A program made the position numbers and the translations under genes. This document shows, piece after piece, positions 56,598 to 64,000 of a DNA stretch of 64,000 nt. The stretch lies in contig CAWDGK010000001.1 of the NCBI GenBank assembly GCA_963801855.1, positions 62,001-126,000 of the forward strand. Reading direction: 5' to 3'. The notes under the pieces were generated by a model. The model had not been told where the DNA came from and searched no databases. It was given only the letters and a program-made list of their open reading frames with translations. How positions within the stretch are numbered: the stretch's first letter is position 1; every line of letters begins with the position of its first letter. This DNA is from JACDAN01 sp963801855. GTDB taxonomy: Bacteria > Actinomycetota > Thermoleophilia > Gaiellales > Gaiellaceae.

Positions 56598-57307
56598 TGG
56601 CAAAAGTCGATCCCAAGGCCAAGGCCAAGCGCCAGAAGATCATCGCCGCCGTCCTCGGCGTCGCACTGGTCGGCGTGCTGGCCTTCCAGGGGCCGAAGAT
56701 CATGAAGATGGTCGGCGGAGGCTCGGAGACCGCAGCCACGGAAGCCGTCTCGCCCGCCCCCGTCCCTCTCACGACACCGGTCGCGGGAGCCGGCGCTCCG
56801 GCTCCGACCGCGGTCACGGGGACAGCTGAGCTCGTGGACTCGGATCCGGCGCTCGTGCCGGCCGACGGGCAGCTCGTCACCTTCGACCGGTTCGAGAGCA
56901 AGGATCCGTTCGCCCCGCAGATCACCGACGCACCCAATGTCTCGGCACCCGCCCCGAACCTCGCGGTCGACACGGCTGCGAAGGCCGATGATCCAGAAGG
57001 AGACGGCAGCCTTCCCGATCCCGCCGCCGAGACTCCATCTCCGGCTGCGGCTGCAGCCCCCGCGACTGCGTCGATCTCCGTCAACGGCACCCCGCAGGAC
57101 GTGAGCGTGGGCGCGACCTTCCCGGAGGCCGATCCGATCTTCAAGCTGGTCTCGCTCAAGGGGAACACGATCAAGGTCGGAATCGTCGGCGGCGGTTATG
57201 CCAACGGCTCGCCGACCGTGACCCTGAAGAAGGGCGGCAAGCCCGTCACCCTGATGAACACCGCCGACGGCACGACCTACGTGCTTCGCCTGGTCGGCGT
57301 CGGATAA
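56597..57307 (+). CDS. PilP-like inner-membrane-anchored pilus protein
   Basis: 236 residues. A basic start (MAKVDPKAKAKRQK), one membrane span (IIAAVLGVALVGVLAFQGPK), an Ala/Pro/Thr-rich linker, then FDRFESKDPFAPQIT, a motif also typical of PilP-like proteins, and a C-terminal beta domain (PIFKLVSLKGNTIKVGIVGG, KPVTLMNTADGTTYVLRLVG). Unlike proteobacterial PilP it is a transmembrane protein, not a lipoprotein, which suits a cell lacking an outer-membrane secretin. It is last in the pilT-pilM-pilN-pilO operon. The TAA stop forms part of the TAAA -35 of the next promoter. Confidence 0.7.
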   Translation: MAKVDPKAKAKRQKIIAAVLGVALVGVLAFQGPKIMKMVGGGSETAATEAVSPAPVPLTTPVAGAGAPAPTAVTGTAELVDSDPALVPADGQLVTFDRFESKDPFAPQITDAPNVSAPAPNLAVDTAAKADDPEGDGSLPDPAAETPSPAAAAAPATASISVNGTPQDVSVGATFPEADPIFKLVSLKGNTIKVGIVGGGYANGSPTVTLKKGGKPVTLMNTADGTTYVLRLVGVG

Positions 57308-57332
57308 AGACCGGGGCCCTCTCTGCCGATAA
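57305..57332 (+). promoter_or_regulatory. Sigma-28-like promoter of the PilV-like gene (best match)
   Basis: TAAA at 57305-57308, 16-nt spacer, GCCGATAA at 57325-57332: both boxes fit the FliA consensus exactly. The GTG start follows after 7 nt with no ribosome site. The TAA of the -35 box is the stop codon of the upstream gene. Confidence 0.8.
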
Positions 57333-57339
57333 GAACCGG

Positions 57340-57856
57340 GTGCGGAAGCGGCTACGCGCGGACCCGGGCTTCGGCCTGATCGAGCTCTTGATCGCGATGG
57401 TGATCCTGAACGTCGGGATCCTCGCGATCGTGGCGTCGTTCAACGCTGGGATCATCACGTTGAACCGGGCGAGCCGGATCACGACCGCGTCGGTTCTCGC
57501 TGACCAGCAGATGGAGCTCTACCGCGCCATCACGTACGACTCCATTCGCCTGGCGTCGGCCACCATTCCGGGAGTCGCGCCGTATACGACCGACCCGGCG
57601 TACACCTGCAGCGGCTGCTCCACGCAGATCACGACCCCTGCCTGCGCGGGACCGAGCTATCCGAACGAATGCAACGCGAGCCGCCAGGCCACGGGCGCCG
57701 ACAACAAGCTCTACCGCCTCAACACGTACATCCTGCGAGGTCACTCCGACCGGCGGCCGCCCGCTCAAGCGCGTGACGATCGTCGTCCGCGACGAGGCCA
57801 ACCCGACCAGGGTCTTCGTCCGCCAGGCGTCCTCGTTCGACCAGTCGACCGGCTAA
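57340..57856 (+). CDS. PilV-like minor pilin (one frameshift)
   Basis: About 172 residues, GTG start, leaderless by position. The short leader MRKRLRADPG precedes FGLIELLIAMVILNVGILAI (Glu at +5), followed by the PilV-type SRITTASVLADQQMELYRAI. The mature part has a cysteine cluster (TCSGCSTQITTPACAGPS, NECNAS). A shift near 57740 moves the end to another frame (PLKRVTIVVRDEANPTRVFV, QASSFDQSTG) with TAA at 57854-57856. It is probably a tip-complex minor pilin. The stop again overlaps the -35 of the following pilC promoter. Confidence 0.85.
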
Positions 57857-57881
57857 AGACACGATGCGTCTCTCCCGATAC
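57854..57881 (+). promoter_or_regulatory. Sigma-28-like promoter of pilC
   Basis: TAAA at 57854-57857, 16-nt spacer, CCCGATAC at 57874-57881. ATG 8 nt downstream, no ribosome site. The TAA of the -35 is the stop codon of the PilV-like gene. Confidence 0.7.
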
Positions 57882-57889
57882 ATCTAGGC

Positions 57890-59101
57890 ATGGCGGCGTT
57901 CACCTACAGCGCGATCAACTCGCAGGGCATCGAGCTCACCGGGAACATCCACGCTCCCGACCGGGATGCCGCCCGCGAGCAGCTGCGCGTGCGCGGTCTG
58001 CTCGCCCAGAATCTCCACGAGCTGGCGGCGAGCGGCGAGCAGGGAGTCGCGACCGTCTTCAAGAAGGTCAAGCCGAAGTCGCTCCAGATCTTCTCGCGCC
58101 AGTTCGCGACGATGATCGATGCGGGCCTCTCGGTCGTCGGTGCTCTCGTGATCCTCGAGGAGCAGACCGATGACAAGTATCTGTCCCAGGTCGTCACCGA
58201 GCTTCGTGCCGACGTCGAGGGCGGACTGCTCCTCTCCGAGGCTCTGGGTCGCCATCCGAAAGTCTTCAGCCGCCTGTACGTCGCAATGGTCGAGGCGGGC
58301 GAGGCGGCCGGAATCCTCGACCAGGTTCTCGACCGTGTCGCCTTCCAGATCGAGAAGGAGACGGCGATCAAGCGCCGCGTCAAGGGCGCCATGATCTACC
58401 CGACGATGGTTCTGCTCTTCGCGACCCTCGTCCTCGCGGGAATGCTCATGTTCCTCGTCCCGGTCTTCGTCAAGATCTTCGCGTCCCTGGGCGGAGACCT
58501 GCCGACGCTGACCCAGTACGTCGTCAACTTCTCGAACTTCCTGCGGGGCAACTACTACATCGTGTTCCCCGCACTCGCCGGGATCTTCTTCGGCATCCGG
58601 AAGTTCAAGCGCACCGAGCAGGGGCGCCGGGTTTGGGACCGCATCAAGCTCAAGATCCCGATGAAGATCGGGCAGGTCGTCCTCAAGGTGACGCTGGCGC
58701 GTTTCTCGCGCACCCTCTCGACGCTGATCGCCGCCGGCGTCGACATCATCAAGGCGCTCGAGATCACCGGCCAGACTGCTGGAAACTGGGTCGTCGAGGA
58801 CGCCTTGAACGATGTGCGTACCCGCGTCCACGAGGGTGTCCCGATCGCGACGCCGCTGGCCGAGAACCCGGTGTTCCCGCCCATGGTCGCGCACATGGTC
58901 AAGATCGGCGAGGAGACCGGTGAGCTCGAGAAGATGCTCGGGAAGATCGCCGACTTCTACGAGGACGAGGTCGACGCGTCGATCACGTCGCTCACCTCGA
59001 TCATCGAGCCGCTGATGATGATCGGCGTCGGACTGATGGTCGGCGTGATCATCATCTCCATGTACCTCCCGATGTTCAAGATGCTCTCGCTCGTCAAGTA
59101 A
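57890..59101 (+). CDS. pilC: Pilus platform protein PilC
   Basis: 403 residues of the GspF/PilC family with two tandem T2SSF domains: SLQIFSRQFATMIDAGLSVV, GLLLSEALGRHPKVFSRLYV, AMVEAGEAAGILDQVLDRVA; then KVTLARFSRTLSTLIAAGVD, PIATPLAENPVFPPMVAHMV, KIGEETGELEKMLGKIADFY. Three membrane spans are found (about 170-195, 215-235, 372-397). PilC is the inner-membrane rotor on which PilB inserts, and PilT extracts, pilin subunits. It ends the pilus locus; the next genes have no pilus link. Confidence 0.95.
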   Translation: MAAFTYSAINSQGIELTGNIHAPDRDAAREQLRVRGLLAQNLHELAASGEQGVATVFKKVKPKSLQIFSRQFATMIDAGLSVVGALVILEEQTDDKYLSQVVTELRADVEGGLLLSEALGRHPKVFSRLYVAMVEAGEAAGILDQVLDRVAFQIEKETAIKRRVKGAMIYPTMVLLFATLVLAGMLMFLVPVFVKIFASLGGDLPTLTQYVVNFSNFLRGNYYIVFPALAGIFFGIRKFKRTEQGRRVWDRIKLKIPMKIGQVVLKVTLARFSRTLSTLIAAGVDIIKALEITGQTAGNWVVEDALNDVRTRVHEGVPIATPLAENPVFPPMVAHMVKIGEETGELEKMLGKIADFYEDEVDASITSLTSIIEPLMMIGVGLMVGVIIISMYLPMFKMLSLVK

Positions 59102-59126
59102 GAGCGACTCAGGGAGCTAGTCGGCG

Positions 59127-59528
59127 CTAGTCGGCCCACCAGTCCCGTTGGCCATCGACGTCGTCGCGCGGAACCTCGCCGAGATTCGGCGCGCCGACGA
59201 CGAGGATCTCGAGCCCCTCCGGCCCGGCCTCGTAGCCTCGCCACGTACCGGGCGGGACGCGCACCGCGTCCCATTCCTTGAGCTCCACGATCTCGTCGTC
59301 GAGCTTCATCCGCCCGCTCCCGCGCACGACCACGTACACCTCCTCTTGCGTCTCGTGCGTGTGGCCGTACGGAAAGCGATAGCCGGGCGGCACGCGCTGG
59401 TAGCTCAGGCCGGATTCTTCGAGCTCGAGCGCCTTGGTCGCCGCGCGGAACTCCAGGTCCGGCGCGCCGTCGAACTTCGAGCCGAGGTCCTCCAGATCCT
59501 CCTTGATGTTCCTGAGCGTGAACGGCAC
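59127..59528 (-). CDS. Cupin-domain protein
   Basis: 133 residues, GTG start. A single cupin barrel has the first motif HTHETQEEVYVVVRGSGRMK (His, His, Glu) and a second motif around WDAVRVPPGTWRGYEAGPEG, with fewer metal ligands than usual. The N-terminal DLEFRAATKALELEESGLSY is common in small stand-alone cupins of actinobacteria. Possible roles are metal-dependent isomerase, dioxygenase or ligand sensor; no neighbour narrows this down. It converges with pilC. Confidence 0.8.
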   Translation of the reverse strand: MPFTLRNIKEDLEDLGSKFDGAPDLEFRAATKALELEESGLSYQRVPPGYRFPYGHTHETQEEVYVVVRGSGRMKLDDEIVELKEWDAVRVPPGTWRGYEAGPEGLEILVVGAPNLGEVPRDDVDGQRDWWAD

Positions 59529-59569
59529 GGCGCAACCCTATGGCACCGCGCAGCCGCCGCCGCCGCCCG

Positions 59570-60899
59570 TCAGGGGCGGATGTTCTGGTTCAGCCGGAAG
59601 ACGTTGTCCGGGTCCCAGGCGCGCTTGAGCGCGACGAGCCGCTCGTACTTCGCGTCGCCGTAGATCGAGCGCCCGTCCTCCTGCGCCTCGGAGACGTCGT
59701 TGACGTATCGGCCCGGCATCGAGAACGGCTCGACGGCGGCGACCGTTTCGCGAGCCCACTCGCGGCTGGGGTCGTCGAGCGCGGGGTCGTCCCACTGGAT
59801 CTCCGCCGCCATCCAGAAGCCTGCGTCCCGACCGGTGAACGCCGTCGCGTCCTCGGAGACCCTCGCGATTGCGCGGCCCCAGCACCAGATGGAGAACTCT
59901 CCCGCGGCTCCCGGCGGGCTCCGGTGAGCGTGCTCGACGCCGAGCTCGACGAGCTCGTCCGGTAGCGCGGGCAGGAACGCGCTCTTCATGTAGAAGCGGT
60001 GGCCCCACGCCGTGGCCTCGTCGGCGACGTGCTGTGAAACGAGGTACGGCTTGACCTCGATGGAATCGTCGAGCGCCGGTCCGAGGCTCCTGAGCGCCGC
60101 GAGGTCCTTTTCGGCCTGCCGGGGTGTCCCGCAGTGCAGAACCGAGACCGACGCGACCGGTCCTTCGCCCGGCTCGGCCCGAAGGTAGAAGCCCATCCAG
60201 AGCTCGTCGGGGCCGTCGTCGAGGGTCTCCCGGAACAGCGCGGCGAGCTGGCCGGCGCGCTCGATCGGATGGACGACCGCACCGTGCGTGATCGGACCGT
60301 CGAGGGGGTGGAGCCCGAACTCGAACGACGTCGCGACCCCGAAATTCGCGCCGGCGCCGCGGAGGCCCCAGAACAGGTCGGCGTTCTCGTCCTCGCGACG
60401 CACGAACCAGCGCACCGTCGGCGGTCACGAGCTCGACGGAGCGCAGGTTGTCGATCGTCAGGCCGAACTTCCGCTGCAGGCGGCCCATGCCTCCGCCGAG
60501 CGTCAGGCCCGCAACGCCCGTGTGCGAGACGACCCCGACCGGACACACGAGGCCGACGGCCTGTGCGGCGTCGTCCAGCTCGGCGAGGTGCGCGCCACCG
60601 CCGGCCACCGCCACGCGTCGCACCGGATCCGCGGCCGCGCCGCGCATCCGTGAGAGGTCGATGACGATCCCGTCGTCGCACGTCGAGAGACCGGGGATGC
60701 TGTGGCCGCCGCAGCGCACGGCCACGAGCAGATCCTCCTCCCTCGCGAAGCGGAGCGCCTCGACCACGTCCGGCGCCCCGGTCGGCCGGACGACGAGCGC
60801 CGGGCGCTTGTCGACCATGCCGTTCCACACCCTGCGGGCGTCGTCGTAGCCGGGGTCGTCCGGCCGGATGACCTCGCCGGCGAAAGCGCCTAGGCCCAA
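59570..60899 (-). CDS. FAD-linked oxidase, BBE-like (one frameshift)
   Basis: About 443 residues from a TTG start, joined over a shift near 60410. The FAD-binding PCMH domain has DLLVAVRCGGHSIPGLSTCD with the histidine used for 8-alpha-histidyl FAD attachment, IVIDLSRMRG, and HTGVAGLTLGGGMGRLQRKF. The C-terminal half (DLFWGLRGAGANFGVATSFE, GRYVNDVSEAQEDG, YERLVALKRAWDPDNVFRLN) holds the substrate domain and the berberine-bridge-like terminal motif. A second, cysteinyl attachment site is not evident. Such enzymes oxidise sugars, alkaloids or polyketides with O2. Confidence 0.85.
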
Positions 60900-60906
60900 C
60901 GAAGGA

Positions 60907-61179
60907 TCAGGCGGTCGCGAAGCGCTTCTCGGCCGCCGCGCGACGCTTCTCCGCCTCGACTTCGCGGTCCTTCGGCGGCGCGTTGGTCACCAGGTCGGCG
61001 AGGAGGTGCCTCGACGCGTGCGCGACTTCGTCGACTGCACGGTTGAATGCCTCCTCGTTCGCCTGCGAAGGCTTCGTGAACCCACTGATCTTGCGGACGT
61101 ACTGGAGCGCGGCTGCGTGAACCTCGTCGCGCGTCGCCTCCGGCTCGAAGTTGTAGAGCGTTCGGATGTTTCTGCACAT
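60907..61179 (-). CDS. DUF2277 family protein
   Basis: 90 residues. The start at MCRNIRTLYNFEPEATRDEV was chosen because the family begins with MCRNI; two further in-frame ATGs lie upstream. Conserved AALQYVRKISGFTKPSQANE and a helical C-terminus rich in Arg, Lys and Glu. DUF2277 proteins are small, common in actinobacteria and proteobacteria, with no known function. Its stop lies 7 bp from the start of the FAD oxidase gene, so they may be co-transcribed. Confidence 0.85.
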   Translation of the reverse strand: MCRNIRTLYNFEPEATRDEVHAAALQYVRKISGFTKPSQANEEAFNRAVDEVAHASRHLLADLVTNAPPKDREVEAEKRRAAAEKRFATA

Positions 61180-61287
61180 GGCGGCCATCCTAGAGAGCGG
61201 GTGTCGCTCCGCAGGGACCGCTGCGAAAAAACTAGGGTTATCTGAGCAAAGCTCTACGCAGCTGACGAAAGGTTCGTCGGACCGACC

Positions 61288-63570
61288 ATGACCAGTCACG
61301 CTGATTCGGGTTCGCGAAACGGCGACGCACTCGCGCCGCTCGCGGAGGCCAAGCTAGCCGCGCCTCGGATGCGAGCAGAGATGGTCACCAGGCCACGCCT
61401 TCGTCAGGCGCTCGACGCCGGCGAAGAGGCGGCACTGACCCTCGTTGCGGCACCGGCGGGCTATGGAAAGACGACAGCGGTGCGGGACTGGTGTGCGAAC
61501 ACCCAGGCGCCCCTTGCCTGGGTAACGCTCGATGTCGGCGACAACGATCCGGCTCGTTTGTGGAGATATGTCGCGACGGCGGTCGACCGGGTTCGCCAGG
61601 GCCTGGGGCGCGGGGGCCTCCAACGCCTGGTCATGCCCGAACCGTCCATCGAAACCGCCATCGACGAGCTGATGAACGGCATCGCTGCTTTCGACGACGA
61701 GCTCGTGCTCGTCCTCGACGACGCGCACACGGTCACCGACAGCGAGTGCCTGGCCTCGATCGACTATGCGCTCCAGCACTTTCCGGCCAGCGCGCGCCTG
61801 ATCGTGCTCTCGCGTAGTGACCCGCCGCTCAGGCTTCCGCAACTGCGTGCCGGCGGCAGACTCGCCGAGGTTCGCGAAAGCGAGCTCGCCTTTACGGCCG
61901 CGGAGACTCGCGAGCTCCTCGTCGAGCGCCATGGCATCAACCTGAGCGCGGAAGAGATCGAGGTGCTGCGCCGGCGGACGGAAGGTTGGCCGGCTGCGCT
62001 GTTCCTTGCTGCCCTCTGGCTCCCCAGCGTGGATGATCCTCATCGAGCGGTACGCGAGTTCGGCGGAAACCACCGTTTTGTCGCCGACTACCTCAGCGAC
62101 GAGGTGATCGGCTCCCTCGACGACGATGCTCGCTCGTTCCTGCTTCGGGCCTGCGTGCTCGGCCGGTTCACCGCCGAGCTCTGCGACGCGGTGCTCGGCC
62201 GCACCGACTCGGCCTCGCTCCTCGCGGAGCTCGAACGCTCGAACCTGTTCGTGCTCCGCCTGGAGCACGAACGCCTGTACCGGATCCATTCGCTGTTCGC
62301 GGAGTTCGCGACCTACCAGCTGGCGGCGCTCGAGCCCGGCGCCGCGGAAGAGATTCATCGGCTTGCCGCCAGATGGCTCCACGAGCGGGGCTTGCCTGCC
62401 GAGGCGATCGAGCATGCTTCCGCGGCCGGCGATCACGAGCTCGTCGCGCGAATCCTCGTCGAGCATCAGCTTTCCGTCTTCAGGAGCGGCGGAAGCCGGA
62501 CGCTCATTCGCTGGATGCGCGCGTTGCCCGACGAGCAGTTCGTCGAGCATCCGGAGCTCGCAGTCGGCGCTGCGACAGTCGCAGCGACGATCGGTCAGGC
62601 CACCCTCGAACAGCGCCGCTTTCTCCGGCTCGCGCGTCGCGCGCAGGACGAGCATCCCGAACGCGCCACCGCATACGTTCGGGCAACGGCGGAGATGGTT
62701 CGCGCAGTCGCGGTCGAGGGGGGTGTACGCGAGGCCGTGCTGAGCGGGCGACGTGCGGTCAGCATCTCGGAGGCCGGTTCAGACGAGGCCCTCGTCGCGG
62801 CTCTGGGAGCCTGTGCTCGCGCCCTCTATTTCGCCGGCGATCTCGAAGGGGCCTGGGCAACGGCGCTGCGGGCCCTCGAGCATCCGGACGTCGAGCGCCG
62901 CCCGCCCGGCCACGCCTTTGTGCGGTCGACGCTCGCGCTCGTCGCGGTCGACCAGGGGCGCCTGCGCTCGGCGCGGGCTCATGCCGAGCAGGCGAAGTCG
63001 ATCGTCGGCGCAGTCGGCATCAGCCGGAGCTGGTTGGGCGCGAACGCGTCTGCGGCGCTCGGGAGCGTGCTCTCGGCGGAGGGCGCTCATGCGGAGGCCG
63101 AGCACGAGCTTGCCTACGCCGAGCGGTTCTTCCGCGACGAGGTGGCCACCGTGCATCACGCATGGTCGCTTGTCCTCCTGGCTCGTGTTCGCTGCCGGCG
63201 AGGGCGGCTCGCCGAAGCCGAGGTGGCACTTCGCTCGGCTCGCGAGGCGATCGATGAGCTCCCCGACAGCGGGCGAGTGCCGTCGCTCGCCGCCGAGGTC
63301 GAGCGAGAGATCGCGGCGGCCAGGAGACGCGCCGGGAACGGCGAGCTGCTCGAGCGACCGAGCGAAGCGGAGTTCGGAGTACTGGCCCTGCTGGCCACTG
63401 ATCTCTCGGCTCGAGAGATCGGGGCCGAGCTGTTCCTGTCCCCGAACACCGTGCGTTCCCACACCCGCGCGCTCTACCGCAAGCTCGGGGTCAATTCGCG
63501 TGCGGAGGCCGTCGCTCGTGCGAACGTGGTCGGGCTCACGCAACACGGCAGATCGCAATCACCTGGGTGA
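61288..63570 (+). CDS. MalT-like LuxR-family ATP-dependent regulator
   Basis: 760 residues. P-loop VAAPAGYGKTTAVRDW (about 54-69), a Walker B-like VLVLDDAHTVTDSECL, the STAND-ATPase sensor region (LIVLSRSDPPLRLPQLRAGG) and the winged segment GWPAALFLAALWL. A long TPR-like helical stretch follows (about 380-690), then a C-terminal LuxR helix-turn-helix (FGVLALLATDLSAREIGAEL, SPNTVRSHTRALYRKLGVNS). MalT-type regulators bind an inducer and ATP, oligomerise and activate promoters. Targets are unknown; the nearest candidates are the divergent DUF2277/FAD oxidase genes. It differs from the LAL regulator at 5921-8658 in having the ALNYL/MalT type of P-loop. Confidence 0.88.
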   Translation: MTSHADSGSRNGDALAPLAEAKLAAPRMRAEMVTRPRLRQALDAGEEAALTLVAAPAGYGKTTAVRDWCANTQAPLAWVTLDVGDNDPARLWRYVATAVDRVRQGLGRGGLQRLVMPEPSIETAIDELMNGIAAFDDELVLVLDDAHTVTDSECLASIDYALQHFPASARLIVLSRSDPPLRLPQLRAGGRLAEVRESELAFTAAETRELLVERHGINLSAEEIEVLRRRTEGWPAALFLAALWLPSVDDPHRAVREFGGNHRFVADYLSDEVIGSLDDDARSFLLRACVLGRFTAELCDAVLGRTDSASLLAELERSNLFVLRLEHERLYRIHSLFAEFATYQLAALEPGAAEEIHRLAARWLHERGLPAEAIEHASAAGDHELVARILVEHQLSVFRSGGSRTLIRWMRALPDEQFVEHPELAVGAATVAATIGQATLEQRRFLRLARRAQDEHPERATAYVRATAEMVRAVAVEGGVREAVLSGRRAVSISEAGSDEALVAALGACARALYFAGDLEGAWATALRALEHPDVERRPPGHAFVRSTLALVAVDQGRLRSARAHAEQAKSIVGAVGISRSWLGANASAALGSVLSAEGAHAEAEHELAYAERFFRDEVATVHHAWSLVLLARVRCRRGRLAEAEVALRSAREAIDELPDSGRVPSLAAEVEREIAAARRRAGNGELLERPSEAEFGVLALLATDLSAREIGAELFLSPNTVRSHTRALYRKLGVNSRAEAVARANVVGLTQHGRSQSPG

Positions 63571-63620
63571 TCCGGCCTCCCCGGCGACACCCGCCGGGCG
63601 ACCCGTGACAGGTTTTTGGC

Positions 63621-63845
63621 ATGCCGGTTCGTGAGTATTGCCTCGTGGTCGAAGGGGAGCTCGGCGACCGCGCGGCGGACGCTTTCGAGGGAATGGAGGC
63701 CACGCACGAGGGCGGCCAGACGATCCTCGTCGGCCCCGTACGCGACCAGGCGGAGCTCCAGGGCATCCTGCGGCGGGTCACGGACCTCGGGCTCACGCTC
63801 GTCAGCGCGTCCGCGGTCGACGAGCTGACCAAACCGCGACCGTAG
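63621..63845 (+). CDS. Small conserved actinobacterial protein, unknown function
   Basis: 74 residues (MPVREYCLVVEGELGDRAAD, AFEGMEATHEGGQTILVGPV, DQAELQGILRRVTDLGLTLV). The strand/helix order suggests a small ferredoxin-like fold. Proteins with a very similar pattern are often found singly in actinobacterial genomes, in my recollection, with no role assigned. It follows the MalT-like gene by 50 bp. That gap has an imperfect GC-rich hairpin (63580-63598) not directly followed by a T-run. Confidence 0.65.
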   Translation: MPVREYCLVVEGELGDRAADAFEGMEATHEGGQTILVGPVRDQAELQGILRRVTDLGLTLVSASAVDELTKPRP

Positions 63846-64000
63846 ATCTCTTTCTTCCGCCGCTCGGGCCTCTGCTCCAAGCCTTCCGCTCTCGGTTCGC
63901 ATTCACATGGGTGAAAGGACGAGGCCGACTGTTTCTGGAGCAACGACCGTCCTAATTTCACACCGATGGCGACGCAGACGACGGCCTAGTGTCCACGGCC
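63846..64000. other. Terminal 155 bp with no supported gene
   Basis: No convincing coding region, RNA or terminator was seen. Open frames on both strands here overlap the preceding gene or run off the window and lack family-like sequence. Confidence 0.5.

Noticed and set aside
63580..63620. GC-rich hairpin followed by TTTTT as a terminator of the MalT-like gene
   Set aside because: The T-run is about 15 bases from the stem, too far for a standard intrinsic terminator.

Overview
The window looks like a high-GC actinobacterial chromosome, most likely class Thermoleophilia (Gaiellales/Solirubrobacterales-like). The reasons are the GC-rich third codon positions, frequent GTG/TTG starts, an F420-type luciferase-like oxidoreductase, PadR, ANTAR and large LuxR-ATPase regulators, and a type IV pilus locus of Gram-positive style. 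Species assignment from sequence alone is an inference. Many genes are split by single-base shifts between otherwise well-conserved protein segments, about 30 by my reading. They fall in unrelated families across the window, so they look like assembly indels more than decay. Split genes are annotated over their full reconstructed span and flagged.

Layout. 0-18 kb: the tail of an amino-acid ABC transporter, then a dispersed pyrimidine/hydantoin catabolic set. It comprises a class III aminotransferase, a CoA-acylating malonate/methylmalonate-semialdehyde dehydrogenase, a dihydropyrimidinase, an NMT1/THI5-type ABC importer with two permeases, and an M20-type carbamoyl-amino-acid amidohydrolase. 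A secreted glycine-rich protein and a LuxR-ATPase regulator interrupt it. An F420-type oxidoreductase, two small membrane transport-like proteins and a DUF4234 protein follow. 18-31 kb: a stand-alone MshEN protein, a PadR/hydrolase pair, an operon of two hybrid histidine kinases and an HD-GYP regulator (with a PEP-mutase-like enzyme downstream), a LuxR response regulator, a flavoprotein reductase, an ANTAR regulator, a phosphatase, tRNA-Thr, an MFS carrier and tRNA-Tyr.

31.3-59.1 kb is a large type IV pilus (T4P) locus. It encodes two PilT-like ATPases, PilB, PilC, PilD, PilM/N/O and a PilP-like protein, two almost identical major pilins, PilW- and PilV-like minor pilins and three PilX-like beta-rich proteins. 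It also encodes a lytic transglycosylase/M23 fusion, a PASTA protein, a TadG/VWA protein, a second MshEN protein and two GT-C-type membrane proteins next to the pilins. The most notable signal is a repeated promoter, TAAA or TCAA, about 16 nt, then GCCGATA, in front of nearly every T4P transcription unit. This is the consensus of the FliA/WhiG/SigD (sigma-28) family. Several copies lie only 7-10 nt before a start codon with no Shine-Dalgarno, which predicts leaderless mRNAs. Two inverted copies of a roughly 140-bp, three-hairpin element with compensatory base changes flank pilD.

59.1-64 kb: a cupin, an FAD-linked oxidoreductase, a DUF2277 protein, a MalT-like LuxR regulator and a small conserved protein. 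There is no CRISPR array, insertion sequence or rRNA, and no gene-free stretch over 300 bases.
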